From the IMG/VR virus record IMGVR_UViG_3300042557_000981, positions 1-35,558 of that record: a DNA stretch of 35,558 nucleotides; one strand, 5' to 3'. Every line of letters begins with the position of its first letter. Positions within the stretch are counted from its first letter, which is position 1. Made by a program: the position numbers and the translations under genes. The notes under the pieces were generated by a model. The model was given only the letters and a program-made list of their open reading frames with translations. It did no database searches and had not been told where the DNA came from. The DNA comes from a virus. Positions 30,119 through 35,558 of this stretch are shown here, piece by piece.

Positions 30119-30913
30119 ATGACAAAGTCAACAACAAAAAAAGCAACACAAAAAAAACTTCAAATTGAGTACAAAGCAGCACTCAAAAGCATGAAATGGT
30201 TGTCTCTTAATGGTAACATTAAGTTTAATTATTTGGCAGGTATCAACCGACCAATTAATCCTTCACAGGTGACTAAACTTGCAAAGTCTTTAGAAATGAT
30301 AGGAGCTATTAGACCAGTTGTAATTGCTGAATTAGCATTTATTACTGGTAAATTGGCTAAATACATCATTGATGGACAGCATCAGTTTAATGCACTTATT
30401 CGTCTTGGTTGGGAAATTCCATATGTAACAATTCAAGTGAAGGATAAGCAAGATCTTGTAGAAAAAATTGCTATGCTGAATGCCAGTTCTAAAACATGGA
30501 GTATGCAGGATTATGTTACAGCATGGTCAAGTCTTAAGGATGATTATGTGAAACTTAATCATTACTATCAAGTTTATGATTTTGAAATTACAGAAGTTGC
30601 TTTTATTCTAATGAATAATGTTACAACCAACGGTAGTACTAATAGAATTATCAAAGGTGGTGAATTTGTTATTAAAAATGAAGCAAAAAATGTAGAAATC
30701 TTAAATCATACAACTGACATGCTGAAGATTGTACCAAGGATGAATCGCTTTGAGAATAGATATGCTATTAAAGAGTATGTCAAATTCTTGAGAACAACTC
30801 CTAAATATGATCATCAATTGTTTTTGTCAAAACTTCAGAAGAACAAAGAGAAGTTTGTTCTTGCCACTCAAGAAGAAGGCAAACTGTCTGAACTGTTTGA
30901 GAAACTCTCTTAA
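30119..30913 (+). CDS. ParB/Srx-fold protein, 264 aa
   Basis: The first ~130 residues follow the ParB nuclease-like fold: INRPINPSQVTKLAKSLEMI, RPVVIAELAFITGKLAKYII, then DGQHQFNALIRLGWEIPY, the 'DG.HR..A' motif with Gln in place of Arg. The rest is helical, with AMLNASSKTWSMQDYVTAWS. ParB-type proteins bind DNA and some have CTPase or nuclease activity; phage forms may act in regulation. Terminator-flanked on the 3' side. The Gln in the motif may mean altered chemistry. Confidence 0.75.
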   Translation: MTKSTTKKATQKKLQIEYKAALKSMKWLSLNGNIKFNYLAGINRPINPSQVTKLAKSLEMIGAIRPVVIAELAFITGKLAKYIIDGQHQFNALIRLGWEIPYVTIQVKDKQDLVEKIAMLNASSKTWSMQDYVTAWSSLKDDYVKLNHYYQVYDFEITEVAFILMNNVTTNGSTNRIIKGGEFVIKNEAKNVEILNHTTDMLKIVPRMNRFENRYAIKEYVKFLRTTPKYDHQLFLSKLQKNKEKFVLATQEEGKLSELFEKLS

Positions 30914-30925
30914 TTTACATCTTAA

Positions 30926-30966
30926 CCAAATGTGTACCAGACATTAAGTTTGGTACACATTTTAAA
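30926..30966 (+). terminator. Terminator after the ParB-like gene
   Basis: AAATGTGTACCA (30928-30939) pairs with TGGTACACATTT (30951-30962), 12 bp, with a short T tract. The stem is near symmetric so it could act on both strands. Confidence 0.75.
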
Positions 30967-30975
30967 ACAAAAACT

Positions 30976-31470
30976 ATGAATTTTAATTATCATCATGATG
31001 CTTCCACAATTCCTGAAGGATTGGGAGTAGACCAAGAAACACAAACACGGGCAATGGAAATAGTTTTCTTTACTACTATTTCTAACTATTTGATTGCTAG
31101 TGAGTTTTACGACACCTTTGATGAAGCCCCTCAAAAATTGAAAACTATGACGGGTGACATTGAAGCATCAATTAATCTTGTTTCTTCTACAGTTGAGAAG
31201 GATTTTATGTTGCTTATGTTTAAAAACTATCATGAGATTGCTATTAACGCACTTGCTCATTATAAGTTTTTGAGTAAAGCAGACGAGAATGAAAAAAGGA
31301 AATTGGAAATCTTTATGAAAATTGCAGAGTTGAAGGCTCAAGATGATATAAAAGATGGAAATATTTATACAAAGCCGGAATATATGATGAAAAGGATTGA
31401 AGAAGTGAGAAACTCAAATTTTAATTTTGAGAAGTATTACGCGGCTTGTCAAAACCTTCAGCATGTATAA
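30976..31470 (+). CDS. Hypothetical protein, 164 aa
   Basis: The product starts MNFNYHHDASTIPEGLGVDQ and is mostly helical, with FFTTISNYLIASEFYDTFDE and YHEIAINALAHYKFLSKADE, then NEKRKLEIFMKIAELKAQDD. No motif or family is recognised. It ends overlapping the ATG of a replication-initiator-like gene by 8 nt, so the two are probably co-translated. Confidence 0.6.
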   Translation: MNFNYHHDASTIPEGLGVDQETQTRAMEIVFFTTISNYLIASEFYDTFDEAPQKLKTMTGDIEASINLVSSTVEKDFMLLMFKNYHEIAINALAHYKFLSKADENEKRKLEIFMKIAELKAQDDIKDGNIYTKPEYMMKRIEEVRNSNFNFEKYYAACQNLQHV

Positions 31471-31723
31471 GACTAGGTTTGGAATGGTTAGTGGTATAGT
31501 CCTGAGAAACCCTGATATATCTATTAGGGCTAAGGGACTATACTCCTATTTGTCAACCTTTATTGACAAAAAAGGTGAAACATTTGTTTCTGTAGAGAAA
31601 ATGGCTGAAGAAAATGATATTTCAGTTTCCACAGTTAAAAGATTACTTGCAGAACTAAAAGAAAAGCAGGTGATTCAAAGAATATCTAACATTAAATCAA
31701 CAACAATAACAAAATTTATATGA
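31463..31723 (+). CDS. Helix-turn-helix replication-initiator-like protein, 86 aa
   Basis: I start at 31463 (MYKTRFGMVSGIVLRNPDIS) because an upstream ATG adds 12 unlike residues. The fold matches the winged helix of Bacteroidota rep-like proteins: IRAKGLYSYLSTFIDKKGET, FVSVEKMAEENDISVSTVKR with the recognition helix, and LLAELKEKQVIQRI. Full initiators are longer, so this may be a short regulator or a truncated initiator. The last 4 nt overlap the next gene (ATGA). Confidence 0.75.
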   Translation: MYKTRFGMVSGIVLRNPDISIRAKGLYSYLSTFIDKKGETFVSVEKMAEENDISVSTVKRLLAELKEKQVIQRISNIKSTTITKFI

Positions 31724-31941
31724 AGTCAATTGTCGCTATTATTATTTATGCCGTAACATTTTTAGGCTTTTTCTTTATAATAAGCCTTGTAGGACTACTT
31801 TGGTTGCCTACATACAGAGATGTAATTACCTCTGTAGAGTGGTTTATTATATATACTCTCACTCTGGGATGGTGGTTGTCCTTTTTTCCATTGCGAGAAT
31901 ATTACATGAAGCACAAGAAATATTTTCAAAATAATTTCTGA
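31720..31941 (+). CDS. Small two-TM membrane protein, 73 aa (paralogue pair)
   Basis: Hydrophobic helices IVAIIIYAVTFLGFFFIISL (4-23) and WFIIYTLTLGWWLSFFPLR (41-59) match the gene at 28659 in length, order and conserved residues, and the C-terminus YYMKHKKYFQNNF is alike. The two probably arose by duplication. Translation is coupled to the preceding HTH gene by ATGA. Confidence 0.7.
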   Translation: MKSIVAIIIYAVTFLGFFFIISLVGLLWLPTYRDVITSVEWFIIYTLTLGWWLSFFPLREYYMKHKKYFQNNF

Positions 31942-31950
31942 AGGAATTGG

Positions 31951-32094
31951 ATTTTATTCCTATCTTTATGCTTGATGAGCTGTAACAGCAGTTCAAAATT
32001 GTACAAAAAACCAACCAAAAGAGAACTAAAAAAGGCTATGGAATATTCTAGTTGGGAATATATAATCCCTACGCCCAAGGGTTCTGCTTTTTAA
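31951..32094 (+). CDS. Lipoprotein-like frame without a canonical start, 47 aa
   Basis: Reading from 31951 gives ILFLSLCLMSCNSSSKLYKK, a hydrophobic stretch with lipobox LMSC, then PTKRELKKAMEYSSWEYIIP and an end at TAA. The only ATG in frame (31975) falls inside the signal. Upstream in the same frame is the TGA of the membrane gene. Possible starts are ATT at 31951 or an unknown mechanism; a sequencing error or decay is also possible. Confidence 0.35.
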   Translation: MLFLSLCLMSCNSSSKLYKKPTKRELKKAMEYSSWEYIIPTPKGSAF

Positions 32095-32100
32095 AATAAG

Positions 32101-32182
32101 TATCAGCACTTATTCCCTAATCATTTTTAAATCATTAAAAAAGAGGGGTTAAGATTGTTAACGAATTGTATAAGTGCTGATA
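32101..32182 (+). repeat. 13-bp perfect inverted repeat just upstream of the tmRNA
   Basis: TATCAGCACTTAT (32101-32113) is repeated in inverse form as ATAAGTGCTGATA (32170-32182), 56 nt apart. The right arm ends four nt before the tmRNA's first base. It could form a processing hairpin in the precursor, terminate the lipoprotein-like transcript or act as an operator for the tmRNA promoter. Confidence 0.65.
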
Positions 32183-32186
32183 TTAT

Positions 32187-32580
32187 GGGGGTGACAGGTA
32201 TTGACCTGTTAATGAAGGTGAGTGCACATGTAGACAAAGTAGGAATGTCTTTAAATACCTGCAAACAATAAACGCTAAGACACAATCTGAGCGTGTAGCA
32301 GAAGGTGAAGCAATCCTTGCTTCTATTTTTGCAGATGAGGCAGTAGCTGCCTGATCACTACGGGGGAGTTATCCCTGGCAACAGAAAATAACATACAGTG
32401 GACTTTCCTAGTTTCACACTTGATAGCCAAAACTAGGTGGTGGAGATGCTGACCAACTGGTTGGTTCCCATAGGGTGCAGATGACGGGGGATCTTTCCTC
32501 TTGATTATCAGTACTAAACATGTGATACGCTGTGCTCATTGTTCTTAACAGACACCAGGGTTCGATTCCCTGCACCTCCA
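32187..32580 (+). ncRNA. ssrA: Phage transfer-messenger RNA (tmRNA)
   Basis: The ends pair as a tRNA-like acceptor: GGGGGTG (32187-32193) with CACCTCC (32573-32579), then A. The T-arm is CAGGG-TTCGATT-CCCTG (32556-32572). A tag frame ends at TGA (32352-32354). From GCT at 32274 it reads AKTQSERV, then AEGEAILASIF and ADEAVAA, a 26-residue tag ending in the typical -AVAA degron. Other frames from the nearby GCA stop after five codons. It rescues stalled ribosomes by trans-translation; the long tag resembles those of tmRNAs in other large phages more than the short bacterial ones. CCA is not encoded. No SmpB gene is seen in the window. Confidence 0.92.
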
Positions 32581-32615
32581 CTGATCATGAGGGTTTAAAA
32601 ACCCGCGAGGTAAAC

Positions 32616-32645
32616 GGTCCTTGTTTCTACAGGGACCTATTTTTT
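32616..32645 (+). terminator. Terminator after the tmRNA
   Basis: GGTCCTT (32616-32622) pairs with AGGGACC (32631-32637, one G-T), followed by TATTTTTT. A small GGGTTT/AAACCC hairpin lies between the tmRNA end and this stem. Confidence 0.8.
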
Positions 32646-32662
32646 CACTAAAGATAAAAACA

Positions 32663-32827
32663 ATGAAATTTTTAAAGAACCTTTTTTGTAAAGACCAAAC
32701 AGAAAAACTAAAGAAATTAGAAGAAGAAAACGGCGTATTAAAGCAAAAACTTGAAGAAAGGCAGGAGGTGATAAACAAAACAAATGCCTATTGGAAGAAG
32801 AAATTACATGCTAAAAACAAATTATAG
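32663..32827 (+). CDS. Coiled-coil small protein, 54 aa
   Basis: The product (MKFLKNLFCKDQTEKLKKLE, then EENGVLKQKLEERQEVINKT) has a heptad helix from residue ~12 to 42 and a basic end. The start at 32663 fits an A-rich leader (AAAAACA-ATG). An ATG at 32621 lies within the terminator and was not used. Function unknown; probably oligomeric. Confidence 0.6.
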   Translation: MKFLKNLFCKDQTEKLKKLEEENGVLKQKLEERQEVINKTNAYWKKKLHAKNKL

Positions 32828-32906
32828 CACTATAATCCCCATTTGTTATATATAAGTGGTTGTTTTATAACAATTATGCACTAGTTTTAGTAAATAAAAC
32901 TACAGA

Positions 32907-33161
32907 ATGTTATATCAACTACCTAATGGAAAAGTTATTGAAATAAGCACAGAGCAGTTTATTGAGATGACTGATGAAGAACTTGAGTATCTGATTGCAT
33001 ACAATTATGGTGAAGGAATGGAAGATCCTTGGTTTGGTTCTGTACTAAAAAAAGGATCACCACCTGAGCAAGTTGAGGAAACTATTCCTGAAATAACAGA
33101 TTTATCTCAAGATGAAAAGTATTTAGATCTTGACATAGATGAAGGTCTTATAGAAGAATAA
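32907..33161 (+). CDS. Conserved small acidic phage protein, 84 aa
   Basis: The opening LYQLPNGKVIEISTEQFIEM, then TDEELEYLIAYNYGEGMEDP, is a pattern I recall from small conserved proteins of Bacteroidota phages. The C-terminal third is acidic (IPEITDLSQDEKYLDLDIDE). The leader carries an AGTTTTA/TAAAACT hairpin just before the ATG. Function unknown. Confidence 0.7.
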   Translation: MLYQLPNGKVIEISTEQFIEMTDEELEYLIAYNYGEGMEDPWFGSVLKKGSPPEQVEETIPEITDLSQDEKYLDLDIDEGLIEE

Positions 33162-33184
33162 TGGTTAACAAATCAATTAAACGC

Positions 33185-33213
33185 ACGCTAAGATGGTTTT
33201 CTTAGCGTTTTTT
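33185..33213 (+). terminator. Terminator after the 84-aa gene
   Basis: CGCTAAGA (33186-33193) pairs with TCTTAGCG (33200-33207), followed by six T. Confidence 0.85.
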
Positions 33214-33239
33214 ATTTTTAAAACTTTAAATTAAAAACA

Positions 33240-33695
33240 ATGTCAAAAGTTAAAATCGTCAGTGATGAAAATGGAAATGTAGTAACCATATCTTCAAATA
33301 ATCCAGAGTTTGCTTGGATTATTTTGGAACAAAATGCTACACAAATGGAAAATGGTTGGTTGAGAAAAGTTACAAAAAAGGCAAGAATTATGGGTAAAAC
33401 CACTGATCTTGTAGAACTTAAATATACAAAAAATACAGAACTTCCTGGTAAAATTGTAGTTGTAGAATCTTTAACACCATTTAATTCTTCTGACTCAGAA
33501 AGAGATCTTAAGATTGCTGGTGACACAGGTGTTATTTGCCGTGTAAATGATCAACCCATTTATAGGAGAACATTCTATACAAGTGATTCCACTGCAGAAG
33601 ATGTATATGTACAGCATACAAATTCTGATGAAATCAAACAAGTACAAAAAGCTTTGAATTCTGTAAAAGGACTGAAGATTCCTGTAAATCTTTAA
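33240..33695 (+). CDS. Conserved phage protein (DNA-associated candidate), 151 aa
   Basis: The product has a beta-rich profile: SKVKIVSDENGNVVTISSNN, then WIILEQNATQMENGWLRKVT, ELPGKIVVVESLTPFNSSDS and LKIAGDTGVICRVNDQPIYR followed by RTFYTSDSTAEDVYV. I recall the 'LPGKIVV.ESLTPFN...DLKIAGDTGV.CRVDDQPIYR.TFYT' pattern as widespread in Bacteroidota phages with no settled function; a single-stranded DNA-binding or replication accessory role would fit its fold type, but is a guess. It sits between two terminators, so it is an independent transcript. Confidence 0.75.
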   Translation: MSKVKIVSDENGNVVTISSNNPEFAWIILEQNATQMENGWLRKVTKKARIMGKTTDLVELKYTKNTELPGKIVVVESLTPFNSSDSERDLKIAGDTGVICRVNDQPIYRRTFYTSDSTAEDVYVQHTNSDEIKQVQKALNSVKGLKIPVNL

Positions 33696-33712
33696 TTCCA
33701 TGTGTTTTTTGG

Positions 33713-33744
33713 AGGGCTCAGGAGAAATTCTGAGCCCTTTTTTT
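33713..33744 (+). terminator. Terminator after the 151-aa gene
   Basis: AGGGCTCAG pairs with CTGAGCCCT (9 bp), followed by T residues. Confidence 0.88.
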
Positions 33745-33766
33745 ATAAACTTTAAATTTTAAAAAC

Positions 33767-34273
33767 ATGAATGAGAACAAAACAATTTCGGTAAACTCAA
33801 AAGGATTTGTAGTAAACTTTACAGATTCTAACAAACATCGGTTTATACCCTTTGTAAGGCAAGATCTTCCAAGAATGATGTCTGCCAAATACCAGGAAAT
33901 TGAAAAGCCTGTGTTTAATAAAACACAACAAAGACTTTATTCTGAAGCTCTTTATGGTACAAAACTGTACACACAAGAAGAAATTCAGAAAATGCCCAAG
34001 TCCAGGGTGTTACAAATTATTGATATTTGTTATAAGGCACAAAAATTCATTAATAGATGGAAGCAGGAAATTGTAAGTGAAAAAGTTGACAATTTATTGT
34101 TATCTTTATTTCCCAAATCTTCTATTGTGAAAGCTTTTGCAGATGTTAAAGGTTATGATGACACTTTGAAAGTGAATTATAGTTTCAAAGATCTTGGATT
34201 GGATCAAATTAAAATTGCTGATAAACTTATTTCTTGGTCTTTGCTTCCTAAAAACTTTTACGAACTACAATGA
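33767..34273 (+). CDS. Conserved hypothetical protein, 168 aa
   Basis: The product (KTISVNSKGFVVNFTDSNKH then RFIPFVRQDLPRMMSAKYQE) has an N-terminal strand section and a helical remainder (LYTQEEIQKMPKSRVLQIID, DICYKAQKFINRWKQEIVSE). No motif is recognised. Its stop overlaps the HNH-type gene (ATGA), so the two form a coupled pair; a nucleic-acid role is possible. Confidence 0.65.
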   Translation: MNENKTISVNSKGFVVNFTDSNKHRFIPFVRQDLPRMMSAKYQEIEKPVFNKTQQRLYSEALYGTKLYTQEEIQKMPKSRVLQIIDICYKAQKFINRWKQEIVSEKVDNLLLSLFPKSSIVKAFADVKGYDDTLKVNYSFKDLGLDQIKIADKLISWSLLPKNFYELQ

Positions 34274-34656
34274 ATGTAAAACTTAAAAAGTGTGCTGGAT
34301 GTGAACAAATGAAATACATCTGGAAGTCACACGGTAAAGAAAAGTATTGTCAACAATGTTGGTATTCTATTGAGAAGCCCAAATCTATTTCCCCTGTCTC
34401 TGCAAAGAGACGGGTGGAGATGGATGAATATTCTAAAAAAAGAACAGCATTTCTTATAGTGAAACCACAATGTGAAGCAAAACTTGTAAATTGTACTATT
34501 AAATCAACAGATGTGCATCATAAAACAGGCAGGGTGGGAGATAACTATTTGAAAATATCTAGTTGGTTAGCGGTATGTAGGAATTGTCACACATGGATAG
34601 AGAATAATCCTGTAGAAGCAAAAGAATTAGGATATTCAGAATCAAGACTTGACTAA
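34270..34656 (+). CDS. HNH/NinG-like endonuclease candidate, 128 aa
   Basis: An N-terminal Cys pair (KKCAGCEQMK) with CQQCW forms a zinc site, and the nuclease part has VDVHHKTGRVGDN-like STDVHHKTG, followed by LAVCRNCHTWIENNP with the terminal HNH-type Cys/His. This arrangement (C..C, then HH, then C..CH) matches HNH endonucleases such as NinG or restriction-like homing nucleases. It precedes the tRNA cluster. Cleavage target unknown; it may act in recombination or homing. Confidence 0.75.
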   Translation: MNVKLKKCAGCEQMKYIWKSHGKEKYCQQCWYSIEKPKSISPVSAKRRVEMDEYSKKRTAFLIVKPQCEAKLVNCTIKSTDVHHKTGRVGDNYLKISSWLAVCRNCHTWIENNPVEAKELGYSESRLD

Positions 34657-34662
34657 CATACA

Positions 34663-34734
34663 GGTTCTATAGTTTAATGGATAGAACGGTTGCCTTCTAA
34701 GCTACAGATCCAAGTTCGATTCTTGGTGGAACCA
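34663..34734 (+). tRNA. tRNA-Arg (anticodon TCT)
   Basis: Acceptor GGTTCTA/TGGAACC, D-arm, anticodon loop CTTCTAA with TCT (34-36), and T-arm CCAAG-TTCGATT-CTTGG. One U-U mismatch in the anticodon stem. Reads AGA codons, frequent here. Confidence 0.9.
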
Positions 34735-34743
34735 CATGCGTAC

Positions 34744-34829
34744 ACTCAGGTGGTGGAACTGGTATACACGCAGCACTTAAAATGCTGTTCTCAGTAATGA
34801 GAGTGTGGGTTCGATTCCCATCCTGAGTA
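34744..34829 (+). tRNA. tRNA-Leu (anticodon TAA)
   Basis: Class II tRNA: acceptor ACTCAGG/CCTGAGT, anticodon stem CAGCA/TGCTG with loop CTTAAAA, long variable arm (TCTC/GAGA), and T-arm GTGGG-TTCGATT-CCCAT. Reads UUA, common in AT-rich genes. Confidence 0.92.
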
Positions 34830-34831
34830 CA

Positions 34832-34901
34832 ATAAACAGGTACACGCTTCCCATCTAGAAGGATAATGAAGGAAATAATACGTTCCCTAAGACCTGTTTA
34901 T
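34832..34901 (+). ncRNA. Structured element closed by a 10-bp stem between tRNAs
   Basis: ATAAACAGGT (34832-34841) pairs perfectly with ACCTGTTTAT (34892-34901). Inside, CTTC/GAAG (34846/34856) and GGAA/TTCC arms give a three-way-like fold. The ends look like a tRNA acceptor but there is no T-arm, so it is not a tRNA. Confidence 0.45.
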
Positions 34902-34903
34902 AT

Positions 34904-35004
34904 AGTCAGGTAGTGGATATGTAAACGGGCTCAAGCTCGATAAGGCAAAATGGTATGCTTCTCTTTACGAGACCACATTACGGGTTCGAATCCTGTCCTG
35001 ACTA
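34904..35004 (+). tRNA. Aberrant tRNA-like gene, identity uncertain (Leu/Ser-type?)
   Basis: Acceptor AGTCAGG/CCTGACT and T-arm ACGGG-TTCGAAT-CCTGT are perfect. The 5' part (GTGGATATGTAAACG) resembles the D-arm of the neighbouring tRNA-Leu, suggesting a class II origin. At 101 nt it is 15 nt longer than that tRNA, and no normal anticodon stem-loop can be drawn. Competing stems GTGG/CCAC and GTAAA/TTTAC span the middle. It may carry an insertion or be decaying. Confidence 0.5.
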
Positions 35005-35020
35005 CTAAAAATTAAACAAC

Positions 35021-35260
35021 ATGAAACAGACATCAATAGAATGGTTAAAAAAAGAACTTGAAGATTATGGTTCACCTTCACATTTAAATTTAGATTGGGA
35101 AACATTTGATGAATTGATTGAACAAGCCAAAGAAATGCACAAACAAGAAATAATAGATGCTCACATAGAAGGACAAAGAGTTTTTGACAAGCATGACCAT
35201 ACACAATGGACAACTGACCAGGCAGAACAATACTATCAAGAAACATTTAAAAAAGATTAA
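35021..35260 (+). CDS. Conserved small phage protein, 79 aa
   Basis: The product (MKQTSIEWLKKELEDYGSPS) has an N-terminal helix, then EQAKEMHKQEIIDAHIEGQR and a C-terminal TTDQAEQYYQETFKKD. The 'EQAKEMEKQ.IIDA...G' and 'AEQYYNETF' pattern is common in Bacteroidota phages and prophages as a small gene of unknown function. It follows the tRNA cluster directly. Confidence 0.7.
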   Translation: MKQTSIEWLKKELEDYGSPSHLNLDWETFDELIEQAKEMHKQEIIDAHIEGQRVFDKHDHTQWTTDQAEQYYQETFKKD

Positions 35261-35262
35261 TT

Positions 35263-35424
35263 ATGAAAACATTTGGACTATTCATGATCGTATGGTTAGT
35301 ATCTATTCTTATATCATTTAATATATGGAAACATGTTACAATAGAAGAAATGCTTAAAATGGTATTAGCTACACAAATAGCTTATATAATGTATAAATTA
35401 ACTAAAGAAGAATCAAAAGATTAA
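35263..35424 (+). CDS. Small membrane protein, 53 aa
   Basis: The first 21 residues (MKTFGLFMIVWLVSILISF) form a membrane helix, and a second hydrophobic stretch (MLKMVLATQIAYIMYKL) follows residue 30. It starts 2 nt after the previous stop and ends 2 nt before the next start, consistent with an operon. Role unknown. Confidence 0.6.
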   Translation: MKTFGLFMIVWLVSILISFNIWKHVTIEEMLKMVLATQIAYIMYKLTKEESKD

Positions 35425-35426
35425 TT

Positions 35427-35558
35427 ATGACATTAATGATTGACCCACCATCAGGATGGCAGTATGGGTTTCCTAAACCTATTCCTGAAGATAGAAGAAA
35501 GGATGTTCTTGTATGGCTGGTAGAACAAGGTTATCCTCAAAAGCTTATAGATGCGTTT
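35427..35558 (+). CDS. Conserved small phage protein, 5' part (runs off right edge)
   Basis: Only 44 codons are visible: MTLMIDPPSGWQYGFPKPIP, then EDRRKDVLVWLVEQGYPQKL. The 'DPPSGW.YGFPKP.PE' and 'WL.E.GYP..LID' pattern recurs as a small protein of Bacteroidota phages. Function unknown. Confidence 0.65.
   Translation, partial: MTLMIDPPSGWQYGFPKPIPEDRRKDVLVWLVEQGYPQKLIDAF

Noticed and set aside
32261-32276. Tag frame starting at GCA in the tmRNA
   Set aside because: It stops after five codons; the frame ending in AVAA is longer and has the expected degron.
34963-34969. Stop-suppressor anticodon TTA in the aberrant tRNA
   Set aside because: The loop CTTTACG lacks a supported 5-bp stem and has a pyrimidine at position 37.
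1-35558. CRISPR array, insertion sequence, integrase or att site
   Set aside because: No regularly spaced repeats, transposase, recombinase or direct repeats flanking a unit were seen.

Overview
The window looks like part of the genome of a lytic tailed phage (Caudoviricetes) infecting a host in the Bacteroidota. The evidence is a full head and packaging set, AT-rich DNA, and start codons preceded by A-rich leaders (AAAAACA-ATG, AACCAAAAACCAA-ATG) rather than Shine-Dalgarno sites. Small lipoproteins, tight ATGA gene overlaps, a phage tmRNA and a tRNA cluster fit a large genome. An HU/IHF-like gene beside the packaging genes recalls crAss-like phages, but I cannot assign the family from sequence alone.

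Layout. Positions 1-23334 are one long minus-strand late module. Reading in transcription order from 23334 down to 1, it contains: a PhoH-like ATPase; small genes with a winged-helix candidate and an HU/IHF-like protein; a Cys-rich protein; a PD-(D/E)XK nuclease; a GT-B glycosyltransferase; TerL; portal; a scaffold-like protein; the major capsid protein; several tiny Lys/Gly-rich proteins; a connector candidate; a Dps-like ferritin; a large structural protein with a Thr-Ala-Pro tail; and tail-fibre/appendage proteins at the left edge. Several genes too short for routine calling are added here (27, 35, 47, 49, 52 and 53 aa).

From 23487 to the right edge everything is on the plus strand. The stretch 23750-26520 is mainly non-coding, with only two small genes (24560-24799 and 25454-25822). 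It is packed with hairpins and terminators. It holds a candidate ~470-nt structured RNA and two diverged copies of one ~190-nt RNA motif. The copies share exact sequence blocks while their helices change by compensatory substitution. This is the strongest candidate for an undescribed system in the window.

Beyond 26520 lies an accessory/early region: small membrane proteins and lipoproteins, a MazG-like protein, a PcfJ-like protein, a ParB-like protein, a replication-initiator-like HTH protein, a phage tmRNA (32187-32580) with an unusually long tag, conserved small phage proteins, an HNH-type protein, tRNA-Arg(TCT), tRNA-Leu(TAA), an aberrant tRNA-like gene and a separate 10-bp closed structured element.

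Together the left half builds and fills the virion. The right half supplies nucleotide handling, DNA transactions and translation support. The RNA-dense divide between them may be regulatory or an abundant structural RNA locus.
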